Below, one piece after another: positions 1 to 6,800 of a stretch of 6,862 nucleotides of DNA. Source of the DNA: Pseudomonadota bacterium. GTDB lineage: Bacteria; Pseudomonadota; Alphaproteobacteria; Rhizobiales; Xanthobacteraceae. Under the pieces are notes generated by a model. It worked only from the letters and a program-made list of their open reading frames with translations. It was not told the DNA's origin and did no database searches. The stretch covers positions 1 through 6,862 of the forward strand of contig JAEYAU010000127.1 of NCBI GenBank assembly GCA_023404705.1, given 5' to 3'. Each line of letters begins with the position of its first letter. Position 1 is the first letter of the stretch. The translations under genes and the position numbers were made by a program.

Positions 1-323
1 GGCGGAGCCGGCGGCACCGGAGCCGCGTGAGGCGGGGGGGCCGGCCGTGCCTGTCCCTGGCGCGCTCCGCCGCGGCCCATCTCTTGGAAACGGTATTCGG
101 TGTCTTCCTGCAGCTTGCGCACCTGCTGCTCGAGCTGCTGGTTGCGATACTGCAGCTGCTCCATGGCGCCGGTGAGCTGGCGCATATGGTTCTCGATGCG
201 CTCGAGCCGCAGCACCAGATCGCTCGCGGACGTCTGTGCCTGGCCGGGCGTGACGCCAGCCAGCATTCCGGCGACAAGCGCCGGCACAACAATGAATTTA
301 CGGATCATATCGGCTCGCCGCAT
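1..323 (-). CDS. cpoB: CpoB/YbgF, Tol-Pal-associated periplasmic protein (N-terminal part, cut by window edge)
   Basis: This reading frame opens at 323 and runs off the window at base 1, giving 107 complete codons and no stop. Residues 6-29 form a Sec signal peptide: basic IRK, a hydrophobic stretch, then cleavage likely after GQA (29/30). Residues 35-82 are a coiled coil rich in Leu, Gln, Glu and Arg, with stretches such as LVLRLERIENHMRQL and EQLQYRNQQLEQQ, typical of the trimerising N-terminus of YbgF/CpoB. From about 83 the chain becomes a Gly/Pro/Ala-rich linker (ARPAPPPHAAPVPP); the TPR domain expected after it lies outside the window. In the family, CpoB binds TolA and coordinates peptidoglycan synthesis with outer-membrane constriction at division. 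The start is ambiguous: ATG at 323 has GAGG 4 bases upstream, while in-frame ATG at 308 gives a cleaner signal peptide but a poor SD. An in-frame TAG upstream excludes any longer start. Usually pal precedes this gene; here fadD does. Confidence 0.87.
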   Translation of the reverse strand, partial: MRRADMIRKFIVVPALVAGMLAGVTPGQAQTSASDLVLRLERIENHMRQLTGAMEQLQYRNQQLEQQVRKLQEDTEYRFQEMGRGGARQGQARPAPPPHAAPVPPAP

Positions 324-365
324 GCCCCCTCGGGCCTCGCCTCTACCATACGGCGCGAATGGTCG

Positions 366-389
366 AAATTGTGACTGCGGCCACAATTT
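366..389. promoter_or_regulatory. Inverted repeat resembling a Crp-type operator upstream of cpoB
   Basis: AAATTGTG (366-373) and CACAATTT (382-389) are perfect 8-bp inverted arms around an 8-base centre. Read on the plus strand the core is TGTGA-N6-CCACA, one base from the classic Crp core TGTGA-N6-TCACA and with identical spacing. It lies 43-66 bases upstream of the cpoB ATG at 323, within the only DNA available for a cpoB promoter on this side of the repeat. No convincing -35/-10 pair could be fixed around it. Binding by a Crp/Fnr-family regulator is an inference; a hairpin in the leader RNA is the alternative. Confidence 0.4.
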
Positions 390-429
390 GCGTAGTTCGC
401 CGGATGTGGGAACGCTCGGTTCCTCAGTC

Positions 430-540
430 GTCATCCCGGAAGCCGCGCAGGGGCTGTCCGGGATCCCTATCCCCTGTGGTCATGATGCGGATGGACAGGG
501 GTTATGGATCTCGGCTCTCGCTTCGCTCGGCCGGGACGAC
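430..540. repeat. Palindromic intergenic repeat, about 111 bp
   Basis: The ends are inverted copies: GTCATCCCGG (430-439) against CCGGGACGAC (531-540), matching at 9 of 10 positions. Two hairpins lie inside. The first has arms 434-444 and 452-463 (TCCCGGA+AGCC against GGCT, one bulged G, TCCGGGA) and a 7-base loop. The second has arms 463-477 and 495-509 (13 of 15 pairs) and a 17-base loop. The segment 511-531 carries CTCGCTTCGCTCGG, a motif I associate with dispersed palindromes in Bradyrhizobium-like genomes. It contains no convincing reading frame and no U-tract, so it is not a standard rho-independent terminator. It begins 16 bases beyond the fadD stop, where a repeat of this kind can stabilise the 3' end of a transcript or reduce read-through. 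Copy number elsewhere in the genome cannot be seen here. Confidence 0.7.
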
Positions 541-556
541 GCCCAGAGTATTCCCC

Positions 557-2254
557 TCACGCCGCCTTCGTGGCCGCCAGCGGCGGCTCGTCGCGCAGCG
601 CGCGGCGCAGGATCTTGCCGACATTGGTCTTCGGCAGCTCGTCGCGGAATTCGATGTGCTTCGGCCGCTTGTAGCCGGTGAGCTGCTCGGCGCAATACTT
701 GCGCAGGTCCTCCTCGGTGAGCGCCGGGTCGCGCCGCACCACGAACAGCTTCACGGCCTCGCTCGACGTCGCGTCCGGCACGCCGATCACGGCGCATTCG
801 AGCACGCCCGGATGCGCGGCGACGACGCCTTCGACCTCGTTCGGGTACACGTTGAAGCCCGAAACGTTGATCATGTCCTTCTTGCGGTCGACGATGGTGA
901 CGAAGCCCCGCGCATCCATCACGCCGACATCGCCGGTGCGGAAGAAGCCATCCTTGGTCATCACCTTGGCGGTCTCTTCCGGGCGCTGCCAGTAGCCCGT
1001 CATCACCTGCGGTCCGCGCGCGCAGATCTCGCCCGGCTCGCCGAGCGGCACGTCGTTGCCGGCGTCGTCGCGGATCGCGATCTCGGTCGACGGGAACGGC
1101 AGGCCGATCGTGCCGGTGAATTCGTTGGTGCCGGCCGGATTGCAGGTGAGCGACGGCGAGGTCTCGGAGAGGCCATAGCCCTCCGCGATGGCGACGCCCG
1201 TCGCTTTCACCCAGCGGTCCGCCACCGCCTTCTGCACCGCCATGCCGCCGCCGACCGCGATCTTGAGCTTCGACCAGTCGACCTTGCCGAAGTCCGGATG
1301 GTTGAGCAGCGCGTTGAACAGCGTGTTGACCGCTTTGAAGTCGTGGATCTCGTATTTCGAGAGCTCCTTGATCAGCCCCGGAATGTCGCGCGGATTCGGG
1401 ATCAGCAGCGAGACGCCGCCGGCGCGGATGCCGAGCATGTAGCAGGCCGTCAGCGCGAAGATGTGATAGAGCGGCAGCGCCGTGACGATGAACAGCTGCT
1501 CGACCTTCGGCTCCTTGTTGAGGTGCGGCTGCAGCCAGGCATCGTTCTGCAGCACGTTGGCGACGATGTTGCGATGCGTGAGCGCCGCGCCCTTGGAGAC
1601 GCCGGTGGTGCCGCCCGTGTACTGGAGGAAGGCGATGTCGTTGGCGCTGATCTTGCGCGGCTGCAGCGCGTGCCCGCGGCCCGCCGCGAGCGCAGCGTTG
1701 AAGCCGATCGAGCCCGGCAGCGAATAGGCCGGCACCATCTTCTTCACGCGACGCACCACAAGATTGACGATCGCGCCCTTCGGGAAGCCGAGCAGGTCGC
1801 CCATGCTGGCGACCACGACGTGCCGGATGCGCGTCGAGGCGATCACCTTCTGCAGCGTGTGGGCGAAGTTCTCCAGGATCACGATCGCCTCGGCGCCCGA
1901 GTCGATCAGCTGATGCTCGAGCTCGCGCGGCGTGTAGAGCGGATTGACGTTCACCACCGTCATGCCGGCGCGCAGCACGCCCGCGGTGGCGACCGGATAC
2001 TGCAGCACGTTCGGCATCATCAGCGCGACGCGGTCGCCCTGCTTGAGGCCCGTGCTCTGCAGATAGGCCGCGAAGGCCTTCGACATGTCGTCGACCTGGC
2101 CATAGGTCAGCGCCTTGTCCATGCAGATGAAGGCCTTGCGGTCGCGATACTTCGCGAAGCTATCCTCGAGGAGCGCGACGACCGATTCATACTGCCCGGG
2201 ATCGATCTCGGCCGGCACGCCGGGCGGATAGCTCTTGAGCCAGATGCGCTCCAT
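557..2254 (-). CDS. fadD: Long-chain fatty acid--CoA ligase (FadD)
   Basis: This 565-residue enzyme of the ANL adenylating superfamily converts long-chain fatty acid, ATP and CoA to acyl-CoA, AMP and pyrophosphate at the inner face of the cytoplasmic membrane, feeding beta-oxidation or lipid synthesis. Signature motifs are intact. The P-loop YTGGTTGVSKGA spans residues 212-223, and the adenine-binding motif YGLSETSP spans 360-367. TGD (440-442) contains the ribose-binding Asp442. The fatty-acyl signature DRKKDMINVSGFNVYP spans 456-471, and the catalytic lysine is K547 in PKTNVGKILRR. Length and many blocks, such as VNVNPLYTPRELEHQL and NPRDIPGLIKEL, match E. coli FadD (561 residues) as I remember it. 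That agreement makes FadD a better call than a medium-chain or aromatic-acid ligase, although chain-length preference cannot be read from the sequence. The start is supported by GAGGGG 7 bases upstream of ATG. The gene lies 127 bp after the RND gene and may have its own promoter. Confidence 0.95.
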   Translation of the reverse strand: MERIWLKSYPPGVPAEIDPGQYESVVALLEDSFAKYRDRKAFICMDKALTYGQVDDMSKAFAAYLQSTGLKQGDRVALMMPNVLQYPVATAGVLRAGMTVVNVNPLYTPRELEHQLIDSGAEAIVILENFAHTLQKVIASTRIRHVVVASMGDLLGFPKGAIVNLVVRRVKKMVPAYSLPGSIGFNAALAAGRGHALQPRKISANDIAFLQYTGGTTGVSKGAALTHRNIVANVLQNDAWLQPHLNKEPKVEQLFIVTALPLYHIFALTACYMLGIRAGGVSLLIPNPRDIPGLIKELSKYEIHDFKAVNTLFNALLNHPDFGKVDWSKLKIAVGGGMAVQKAVADRWVKATGVAIAEGYGLSETSPSLTCNPAGTNEFTGTIGLPFPSTEIAIRDDAGNDVPLGEPGEICARGPQVMTGYWQRPEETAKVMTKDGFFRTGDVGVMDARGFVTIVDRKKDMINVSGFNVYPNEVEGVVAAHPGVLECAVIGVPDATSSEAVKLFVVRRDPALTEEDLRKYCAEQLTGYKRPKHIEFRDELPKTNVGKILRRALRDEPPLAATKAA

Positions 2255-2261
2255 GTCGTTA

Positions 2262-2267
2262 CCCCTC
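2262..2267 (-). promoter_or_regulatory. Shine-Dalgarno of fadD
   Basis: GAGGGG on the minus strand lies 7 bases before the ATG at 2254-2252. It fixes this start and shows that fadD is translated independently of the upstream RND gene rather than by coupling. Confidence 0.7.
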
Positions 2268-2316
2268 GTTGCGGCCGCCTTCTCCTCGCGCCAGGCGCGC
2301 GCGGCCTTTGCGGGTG

Positions 2317-2347
2317 ATTATGCCAATACCCCCCGCCGCACAATCAA
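2317..2347 (-). promoter_or_regulatory. Weak promoter candidate for fadD
   Basis: On the minus strand TTGATT (2347-2342) and CATAAT (2322-2317) resemble sigma-70 -35 and -10 hexamers, but the 19-base spacer is longer than optimal. They stand out as an A/T-rich patch in very G+C-rich DNA, in the 127-bp gap between the RND and fadD genes. If real, transcription would begin roughly 55-60 bases upstream of the fadD ATG. The gap has no clear terminator for the pump operon, so read-through from the pump genes remains possible. Confidence 0.25.
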
Positions 2348-2381
2348 GAGTGATTCGGTATTCCGCACTGCGGTCTTTTTG

Positions 2382-5300
2382 TCACTCCGCCGGCGCGGGC
2401 TCCGGCGTCGGCTCCGGTTTCGGCGCCGGCTTGCGGCCGCGCAGCCACTCCTCGAAGCGCTGCACCACGACGAACAGCGAGGGCACGAACAGCACCGCGA
2501 GGCAGGTCGAGGCGATCATGCCGGTGAACACCGTTATGCCGATCGACTTGCGCGCACTCGCCCCCGCCCCGGTCGCGATCACCAGCGGCACCACGCCGAG
2601 GATGAAGGCGAACGAGGTCATCAGGATCGGCCGGAACCTGGCGCGCGCCGCCTCCACCGCCGCCTCGAGGATCGGCCTGCCGTGGCGGATGCGCATCTCG
2701 CGCGCCACCTCGACGATCAGGATCGCGTTCTTGGCCGCGAGCGCAATCAGCAGGATGAGGCCGATCTGGACGTAAAGGTTGTTGTCGATGCCGAGTCCCT
2801 TGAGCACCGACACCGGCCCGACCAGCGCCAGCGGCACCGAAAGGATAATCGAGAGCGGCGCGTACCAGCTCTCGTATTGCCCGGCGAGCACGAGGTAGAC
2901 CAGCAGCAGCGCGAGGCCGAAGGCGAGATACATTTGATAGCCGAGCGTCTTCTCCTGAAAGGACATCGCGGTCCACTCGTAGCCGGAGCCGGGCGGCAGC
3001 GTGCGCGCCGCGAGCTCCTCCATCAGCCGCAACGCCTCGCCCGACGAGAAGCCCTGCGCCGGCATGCCGATCACGGTCGACGAGGGGTAGAGATTGTAGA
3101 GGCTGATCAGCGAAGGCCCCGACACCGGTGCGATGTCGACCAGCGTGCCGAGCGGGATCATGTTGCCCTGCTGGTTGCGCACCGAGAGGTTGGCGACGTC
3201 CTCGGGCCGCAGGCGGAATTGCGAGTCCGCCTGCACATAGGCCTGGAAGGTGCGGCCGAACTTGTTGAACTGCACCACGTAGCTCGAGCCGATATAGGTC
3301 GCGAGCGCCGAGAACACCTGGTCGACCGAGACGTGCAGCGTCTGCGCCTTCACGCGGTCCACGTCGACACGATATTGCGGGACATTGGCGCGGAACGGCG
3401 AGTTGAGCCGCTGCAGCCCGGTCTGCGACGAGCCGGCCGCGACCACGCTCTCGGTCATCGCCTGCAGCTTGCCGAAGTCGAACGAGCCGTCGCGCAGCTC
3501 GAGCTGCATCGTGAAGCCCGCCGCATTGCCGATGCCTTGGATCGGCGGCGGCGGCAGCACCAGCACGCGCGCCTCCACGACCTGCTGCATGGCGCGGTTG
3601 AGCCCTTCATAGAGCGCGCGAAGATCCTGTCCCTTGCCGCGCTCGCTCCAGGGCTTGAGCACGATATAGGCGACGCCGGCGCTCGCGAGCGAGGCGTTGT
3701 TGTCGAGCGGCGAGACGCCGCCGACCGTGACCACGCGCTCGACCCCGGGGATGCCGCGCGCGATCTTCGAGACCTGCGCCATGGCCTTCTGCGTGCGCTC
3801 CAGCGAAGCCCCGTCGGGGAGCTGCACGGCCGCAATCATGAAGCCCTGGTCCTCGATCGGGAGGAAGCCGGTCGGCACGCGCGCGAGGCCGTAGCCCGCG
3901 AGCGCGACGATCGCGACCGCGATCGCGGCCATCACGCCGCTGCGCGAGACCATGCGGCCGATCAGCCGCGTATAGCCACGCTCGACGCGCCCATAGACAT
4001 TGTTGAAGCCGCGGTAGAAGAAGTTGCGCTGCTCGGGCGGCACGCTCGGGCGCAGCCACAGCGCGCACTGCGTCGGCTTCAGCGTCGCCGCATTGATGGC
4101 GCTGAGCAGCGCGGTTGCGGCGATCACGAGCGCGAATTGCGCATACATGCGCCCGGTCAGCCCGGGCAGGAACGCGGCCGGCAAGAACACCGCCATCAGC
4201 ACCAGCGTGATGCCGATGATGGGGCCGAACAGCTCGTCCATGGCGCGGCCCGCCGCCTCGCGCGGCGGCTCGCCGCGGTCGATGTGGTGCGCCGCGTTCT
4301 CGACGACGATGATGGCGTCGTCCACCACGATACCGATCGCGAGCACGATCGCGAACAGGGTCGAGAGGTTGACGCTGAAGCCGAGCGCCGCCATCGCGGC
4401 GAAAGCGCCGATGATGGTCACCGGCACGGTCGTCGCCGGCACCAGCATGGCGCGCCAGTCCTGCAGGAAGATCAGGATCACGATCAGCACCAGGATCGCG
4501 GCCTCGAACAGCGTCTTGTAGACCTCCTGGATCGCCTCATCGACGAACTTGGTGGTGTCGAACGGAATCTCGTGCACCAGCCCCTGCGGGAATTCGCGCG
4601 CAAGCTCGAGCATGCGCGTGCGCACCGCCTTCTCGACATCGAGCGCGTTCGCGCCGGGCGACTGGAACACCGCGATGCCGGCAGCGGGCGCATCGTTGAC
4701 GAAGAAGGTCTGCCCGTAGGTCTGCGCGCCGAGCTCGACGCGGCCGACGTCGCGGATGCGCGTGACCTCGCCCGCATTGCCGGTCTTCACGATCACGTCG
4801 GCGAACTGCTCCGGATCGGCGAGCCGGCCCGCGACATTGAGCGTGTACTGGAATGTCTGCCCGGTAGGCGTCGGCGGCGCGCCGATCTGCCCGGCCGTGA
4901 CCTGCTGGCTCTGCTGTTGCAGTGCCTGCGTCACGTCCTGCGCGGTGAGCCCGCGCGCCTGCAGCTTCTCGGGATCGAGCCAGACGCGCATCGAATACTG
5001 GCCGGCGCCGAACACCGTGACGTTGCCGACGCCGGGCAGCCGCGCGAGCTCGTCCTTGAGCCGGATGGTCGCGTAGTTCGCGAGATAGAGACTGTCGAAG
5101 CGCGCGTCCGGCGAAGTCAGCGTGACGAACAGCAGGATCGCGGTCGAGCGCTTCTGGACGGTGACACCCTGGTTCTGCACCGCCTGCGGCAGCTGCGAGA
5201 GCGCGCTCGACACCCGGTTCTGCACCAGCACCTGCGCGGCGTTGAGATCGGTGCCGATCTTGAAGGTGACGGTGAGCACATAGGTGCCGTCGGCGCCGCT

Positions 5301-5543
5301 CGTCGACTGCATGTAGATCATGCCCTCGACGCCGTTCACCTGCTGCTCGATCGGCAGCGCGACCGTGTCGACCACCGTGCGCGCGCTTGCGCCCGGATAG
5401 CGCGTCGAGACCTGCACGGTGGGCGGCGTGATGTCGGGATATTGCGCGACCGGCAGCACCGCGAGCGCGACCGCGCCGATCACGATCATCAGGATCGCGA
5501 TGACGTTGGCGAGAACCGGCCGCGCGATGAAGAAGCGAGCCAT
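2382..5543 (-). CDS. RND multidrug efflux transporter, HAE-1 (AcrB-type) permease subunit
   Basis: This 1053-residue inner-membrane proton/drug antiporter is the expected size for the HAE-1 family (E. coli AcrB has 1049). TM1 spans about residues 10-30 and is followed by a periplasmic porter loop. TM2-6 lie at about 345-490, TM7 at about 537-556, a second large loop follows, and TM8-12 lie at about 870-1030. The proton relay is complete: D408 and D409 in GIVVDDAIIVVEN, K938 in AAKNAIL, R969, and T976 in RPILMTS. F178 (VTVFG) of the distal pocket is kept, but other pocket phenylalanines of AcrB are replaced. The C-terminus ends in a Pro/Glu-rich tail (residues 1038-1053). The start MARFFIARPV is typical of the family. 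It lies 5 bp after the adaptor stop with no good SD, suggesting translational coupling. The frame stays open far upstream, across the adaptor gene, but that extension is non-coding. Substrates cannot be assigned. Similar alphaproteobacterial pumps such as BepE and RagD export drugs, bile salts or plant compounds. Confidence 0.96.
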   Translation of the reverse strand: MARFFIARPVLANVIAILMIVIGAVALAVLPVAQYPDITPPTVQVSTRYPGASARTVVDTVALPIEQQVNGVEGMIYMQSTSGADGTYVLTVTFKIGTDLNAAQVLVQNRVSSALSQLPQAVQNQGVTVQKRSTAILLFVTLTSPDARFDSLYLANYATIRLKDELARLPGVGNVTVFGAGQYSMRVWLDPEKLQARGLTAQDVTQALQQQSQQVTAGQIGAPPTPTGQTFQYTLNVAGRLADPEQFADVIVKTGNAGEVTRIRDVGRVELGAQTYGQTFFVNDAPAAGIAVFQSPGANALDVEKAVRTRMLELAREFPQGLVHEIPFDTTKFVDEAIQEVYKTLFEAAILVLIVILIFLQDWRAMLVPATTVPVTIIGAFAAMAALGFSVNLSTLFAIVLAIGIVVDDAIIVVENAAHHIDRGEPPREAAGRAMDELFGPIIGITLVLMAVFLPAAFLPGLTGRMYAQFALVIAATALLSAINAATLKPTQCALWLRPSVPPEQRNFFYRGFNNVYGRVERGYTRLIGRMVSRSGVMAAIAVAIVALAGYGLARVPTGFLPIEDQGFMIAAVQLPDGASLERTQKAMAQVSKIARGIPGVERVVTVGGVSPLDNNASLASAGVAYIVLKPWSERGKGQDLRALYEGLNRAMQQVVEARVLVLPPPPIQGIGNAAGFTMQLELRDGSFDFGKLQAMTESVVAAGSSQTGLQRLNSPFRANVPQYRVDVDRVKAQTLHVSVDQVFSALATYIGSSYVVQFNKFGRTFQAYVQADSQFRLRPEDVANLSVRNQQGNMIPLGTLVDIAPVSGPSLISLYNLYPSSTVIGMPAQGFSSGEALRLMEELAARTLPPGSGYEWTAMSFQEKTLGYQMYLAFGLALLLVYLVLAGQYESWYAPLSIILSVPLALVGPVSVLKGLGIDNNLYVQIGLILLIALAAKNAILIVEVAREMRIRHGRPILEAAVEAARARFRPILMTSFAFILGVVPLVIATGAGASARKSIGITVFTGMIASTCLAVLFVPSLFVVVQRFEEWLRGRKPAPKPEPTPEPAPAE

Positions 5544-5548
5544 GGCGG

Positions 5549-6706
5549 CTACTTCGCGGCCTGCGGGCCCGCCGCCGGAGCCTGCGGGGCCGCGGGAGCG
5601 GCGGCTTGCGGGCTCACCTTCTGCCCCGGCACGACGCGCAGCAGTCCCGCGACCACGACGCGATCCTCGGCCTTGAGGCCGTTCTCGATGACGCGCAGGT
5701 CGCCGACCACCGGGCCGATCTCCACCTTGCGCTGCTCGACCACGTCCTCGCGGTTCACGACGAGCAGATAGCGTCCGCTCTGGTCGGTGCCGAGCGCGGC
5801 GTCCGGCACCAGCAGCTCGGGCCGCGCATCGCCCGGCACGCGCACGCGCACGAAATAGCCCGGCAGCAGCACGCGTCCTTGGTTCGCCAGCACCCCGCGC
5901 ACCGCGAGCGTGCCGGTCGACTGGTTGATGTTCGGCGCCGCATAATCGAGCTCGCCCGTGTGCGGATAGCCCTTCTCGGTCTGCAGCCCGATCTCGACGG
6001 GCGCGCCCTTGAGATCGCTCACCCGCTTGCCCTGGCTCGCGAGCCAGGCGCGCACGCGCTGCACCTCGCGCTCGCTGATGTTGAAGTTCACGTAGATCGG
6101 CTCGAGCTGCACGATGGTGGCGAGCACTGTCGGGCCGCCGGCGCCGACCAGCTCGCCGACCGAGACCTGGCGCGCCGTCACCACGCCGTCGAAGGGCGCG
6201 GTCACCTTCGTGTAGCTGAGATTGAGCGCCGCGGTGCGCGTGTCGACCTTCGCCTGCTCGAGACGCGCCCGCGCCGAGTCGCGGTTGGCCGTGGCATTGT
6301 CGAGCGCCGCTTTCGAGGTCACTTGCCGGCCCGCGAGCTCGGTCTGGCGCTCGAACTCGGAGTCGGCCTGCCGCACCGATGCCTGCGCGGCGGATTCCGC
6401 GGCCTCGGCCTGCTGCAGCTTGAGCCGATAAGGTTCGGGCTCGATCGTGAACAGGTGCTGGCCCTTGGTCACGTAAGCACCGTCCTGATAGGCAATCTCC
6501 TGCAGGAAGCCCGAGACGCGCGCGACCAGGTTGGCGGAATTGATCGCAGTCGTATTGCCGGTGGTCTCGAGATAGCGCGTCACCTGCTGCTGCACCGGCG
6601 GCGCCACGGTCACGTTGGGCGGCGGCGGCGCGACGTAGCGGTTGTCCTGCCCGCACGCCGCGAGCAGCAGCGACAGCGCGAGCACGCCCTTCGGCAAGCG
6701 CGGCAT
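5549..6706 (-). CDS. RND efflux periplasmic adaptor subunit (membrane fusion lipoprotein, AcrA/HlyD type)
   Basis: This 385-residue adaptor bridges the inner-membrane RND pump and an outer-membrane TolC-like channel. Residues 1-18 form a lipoprotein signal ending in lipobox LAAC (Cys18 acylated), followed by a Pro-rich linker. Two lipoyl half-motifs flank a coiled-coil hairpin: half-motifs at about 63-93 (RVSGFLQEI) and 161-190 (TAPFDGVVTARQ), hairpin at about 94-160 (rich in Ala, Gln, Glu and Arg). The beta-barrel domain covers about 195-290, with YAAPNINQSTGTLAVRG near 255-271. The membrane-proximal domain covers about 291-365, with LLVPDAALGTDQSG. The tail 366-385 is almost entirely Ala, Pro, Gln and Gly. 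The ATG at 6706 was chosen because it gives a well-formed lipoprotein signal and has AGGGGGA 5 bases upstream. An in-frame ATG at 6829 would bury the lipobox near residue 59. The pump gene follows after 5 bp as a bicistron. Confidence 0.95.
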   Translation of the reverse strand: MPRLPKGVLALSLLLAACGQDNRYVAPPPPNVTVAPPVQQQVTRYLETTGNTTAINSANLVARVSGFLQEIAYQDGAYVTKGQHLFTIEPEPYRLKLQQAEAAESAAQASVRQADSEFERQTELAGRQVTSKAALDNATANRDSARARLEQAKVDTRTAALNLSYTKVTAPFDGVVTARQVSVGELVGAGGPTVLATIVQLEPIYVNFNISEREVQRVRAWLASQGKRVSDLKGAPVEIGLQTEKGYPHTGELDYAAPNINQSTGTLAVRGVLANQGRVLLPGYFVRVRVPGDARPELLVPDAALGTDQSGRYLLVVNREDVVEQRKVEIGPVVGDLRVIENGLKAEDRVVVAGLLRVVPGQKVSPQAAAPAAPQAPAAGPQAAK

Positions 6707-6711
6707 ACGAA

Positions 6712-6718
6712 TCCCCCT
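6712..6718 (-). promoter_or_regulatory. Shine-Dalgarno that fixes the adaptor start
   Basis: AGGGGGA on the minus strand is 5 bases before the ATG at 6706-6704. A perfect AGGAGG lies further upstream (6732-6727) but is 20 bases from this ATG, and no start codon of the frame lies at a suitable distance from it. The nearer site therefore best explains initiation, in agreement with the lipoprotein signal. Confidence 0.7.
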
Positions 6719-6769
6719 ATCGCCAACCTCCTGGTACGGAGGAACCGACAACTTTCGTTGCGGCAGGCG

Positions 6770-6797
6770 CGAGGGATCAGCATCCGCCCTTCCCTCG
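6770..6797. promoter_or_regulatory. Inverted repeat upstream of the efflux operon (possible operator or leader hairpin)
   Basis: CGAGGGA (6770-6776) and TCCCTCG (6791-6797) are perfect 7-bp inverted arms separated by 14 bases, located 64-91 bases upstream of the adaptor ATG. Efflux operons are often controlled by TetR- or MarR-type repressors that bind palindromes near the promoter, so this is the best operator candidate visible. No regulator gene is in the window to match it with, and a 7-bp repeat can arise by chance in G+C-rich DNA. Confidence 0.25.
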
Positions 6798-6800
6798 GCG

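Noticed and set aside
27..374. A plus-strand 115-codon frame rich in Leu and His over the window start.
   Set aside because: It is the antisense shadow of the cpoB coiled coil, whose minus-strand translation has a signal peptide and family-like heptads.
2361..2380. CCGCACTGCGG followed by TCTTTTTG, which looks like a plus-strand rho-independent terminator.
   Set aside because: A full 5-bp stem would leave a one-base loop, so the hairpin is too short, and there is no plus-strand gene to terminate. In the minus-strand direction the A-run precedes the palindrome, so it cannot end the RND transcript.
2235..5771. A plus-strand open frame of about 1178 codons opposite the RND gene, with similar long plus-strand frames at 359-2317 and 5606-6823.
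   Set aside because: They are antisense to well-supported genes and extremely rich in Arg, His, Asp and Leu. They have no recognisable domain, and are the usual result of few stop codons in G+C-rich DNA.
5544..6656. Extension of the RND frame upstream to 6656, which would give a 1424-residue protein.
   Set aside because: The extension overlaps the adaptor gene in another frame, is Arg/Ala/Gly-rich and lacks family similarity. MARFFIARPV at 5543 is the standard RND start, with TM1 directly after it.
6727..6742. Small hairpin CCTCC-TGGTAC-GGAGG before the adaptor gene.
   Set aside because: The stem is only 5 bp. It contains an AGGAGG too far from the start to act as its SD, and chance is a sufficient explanation.
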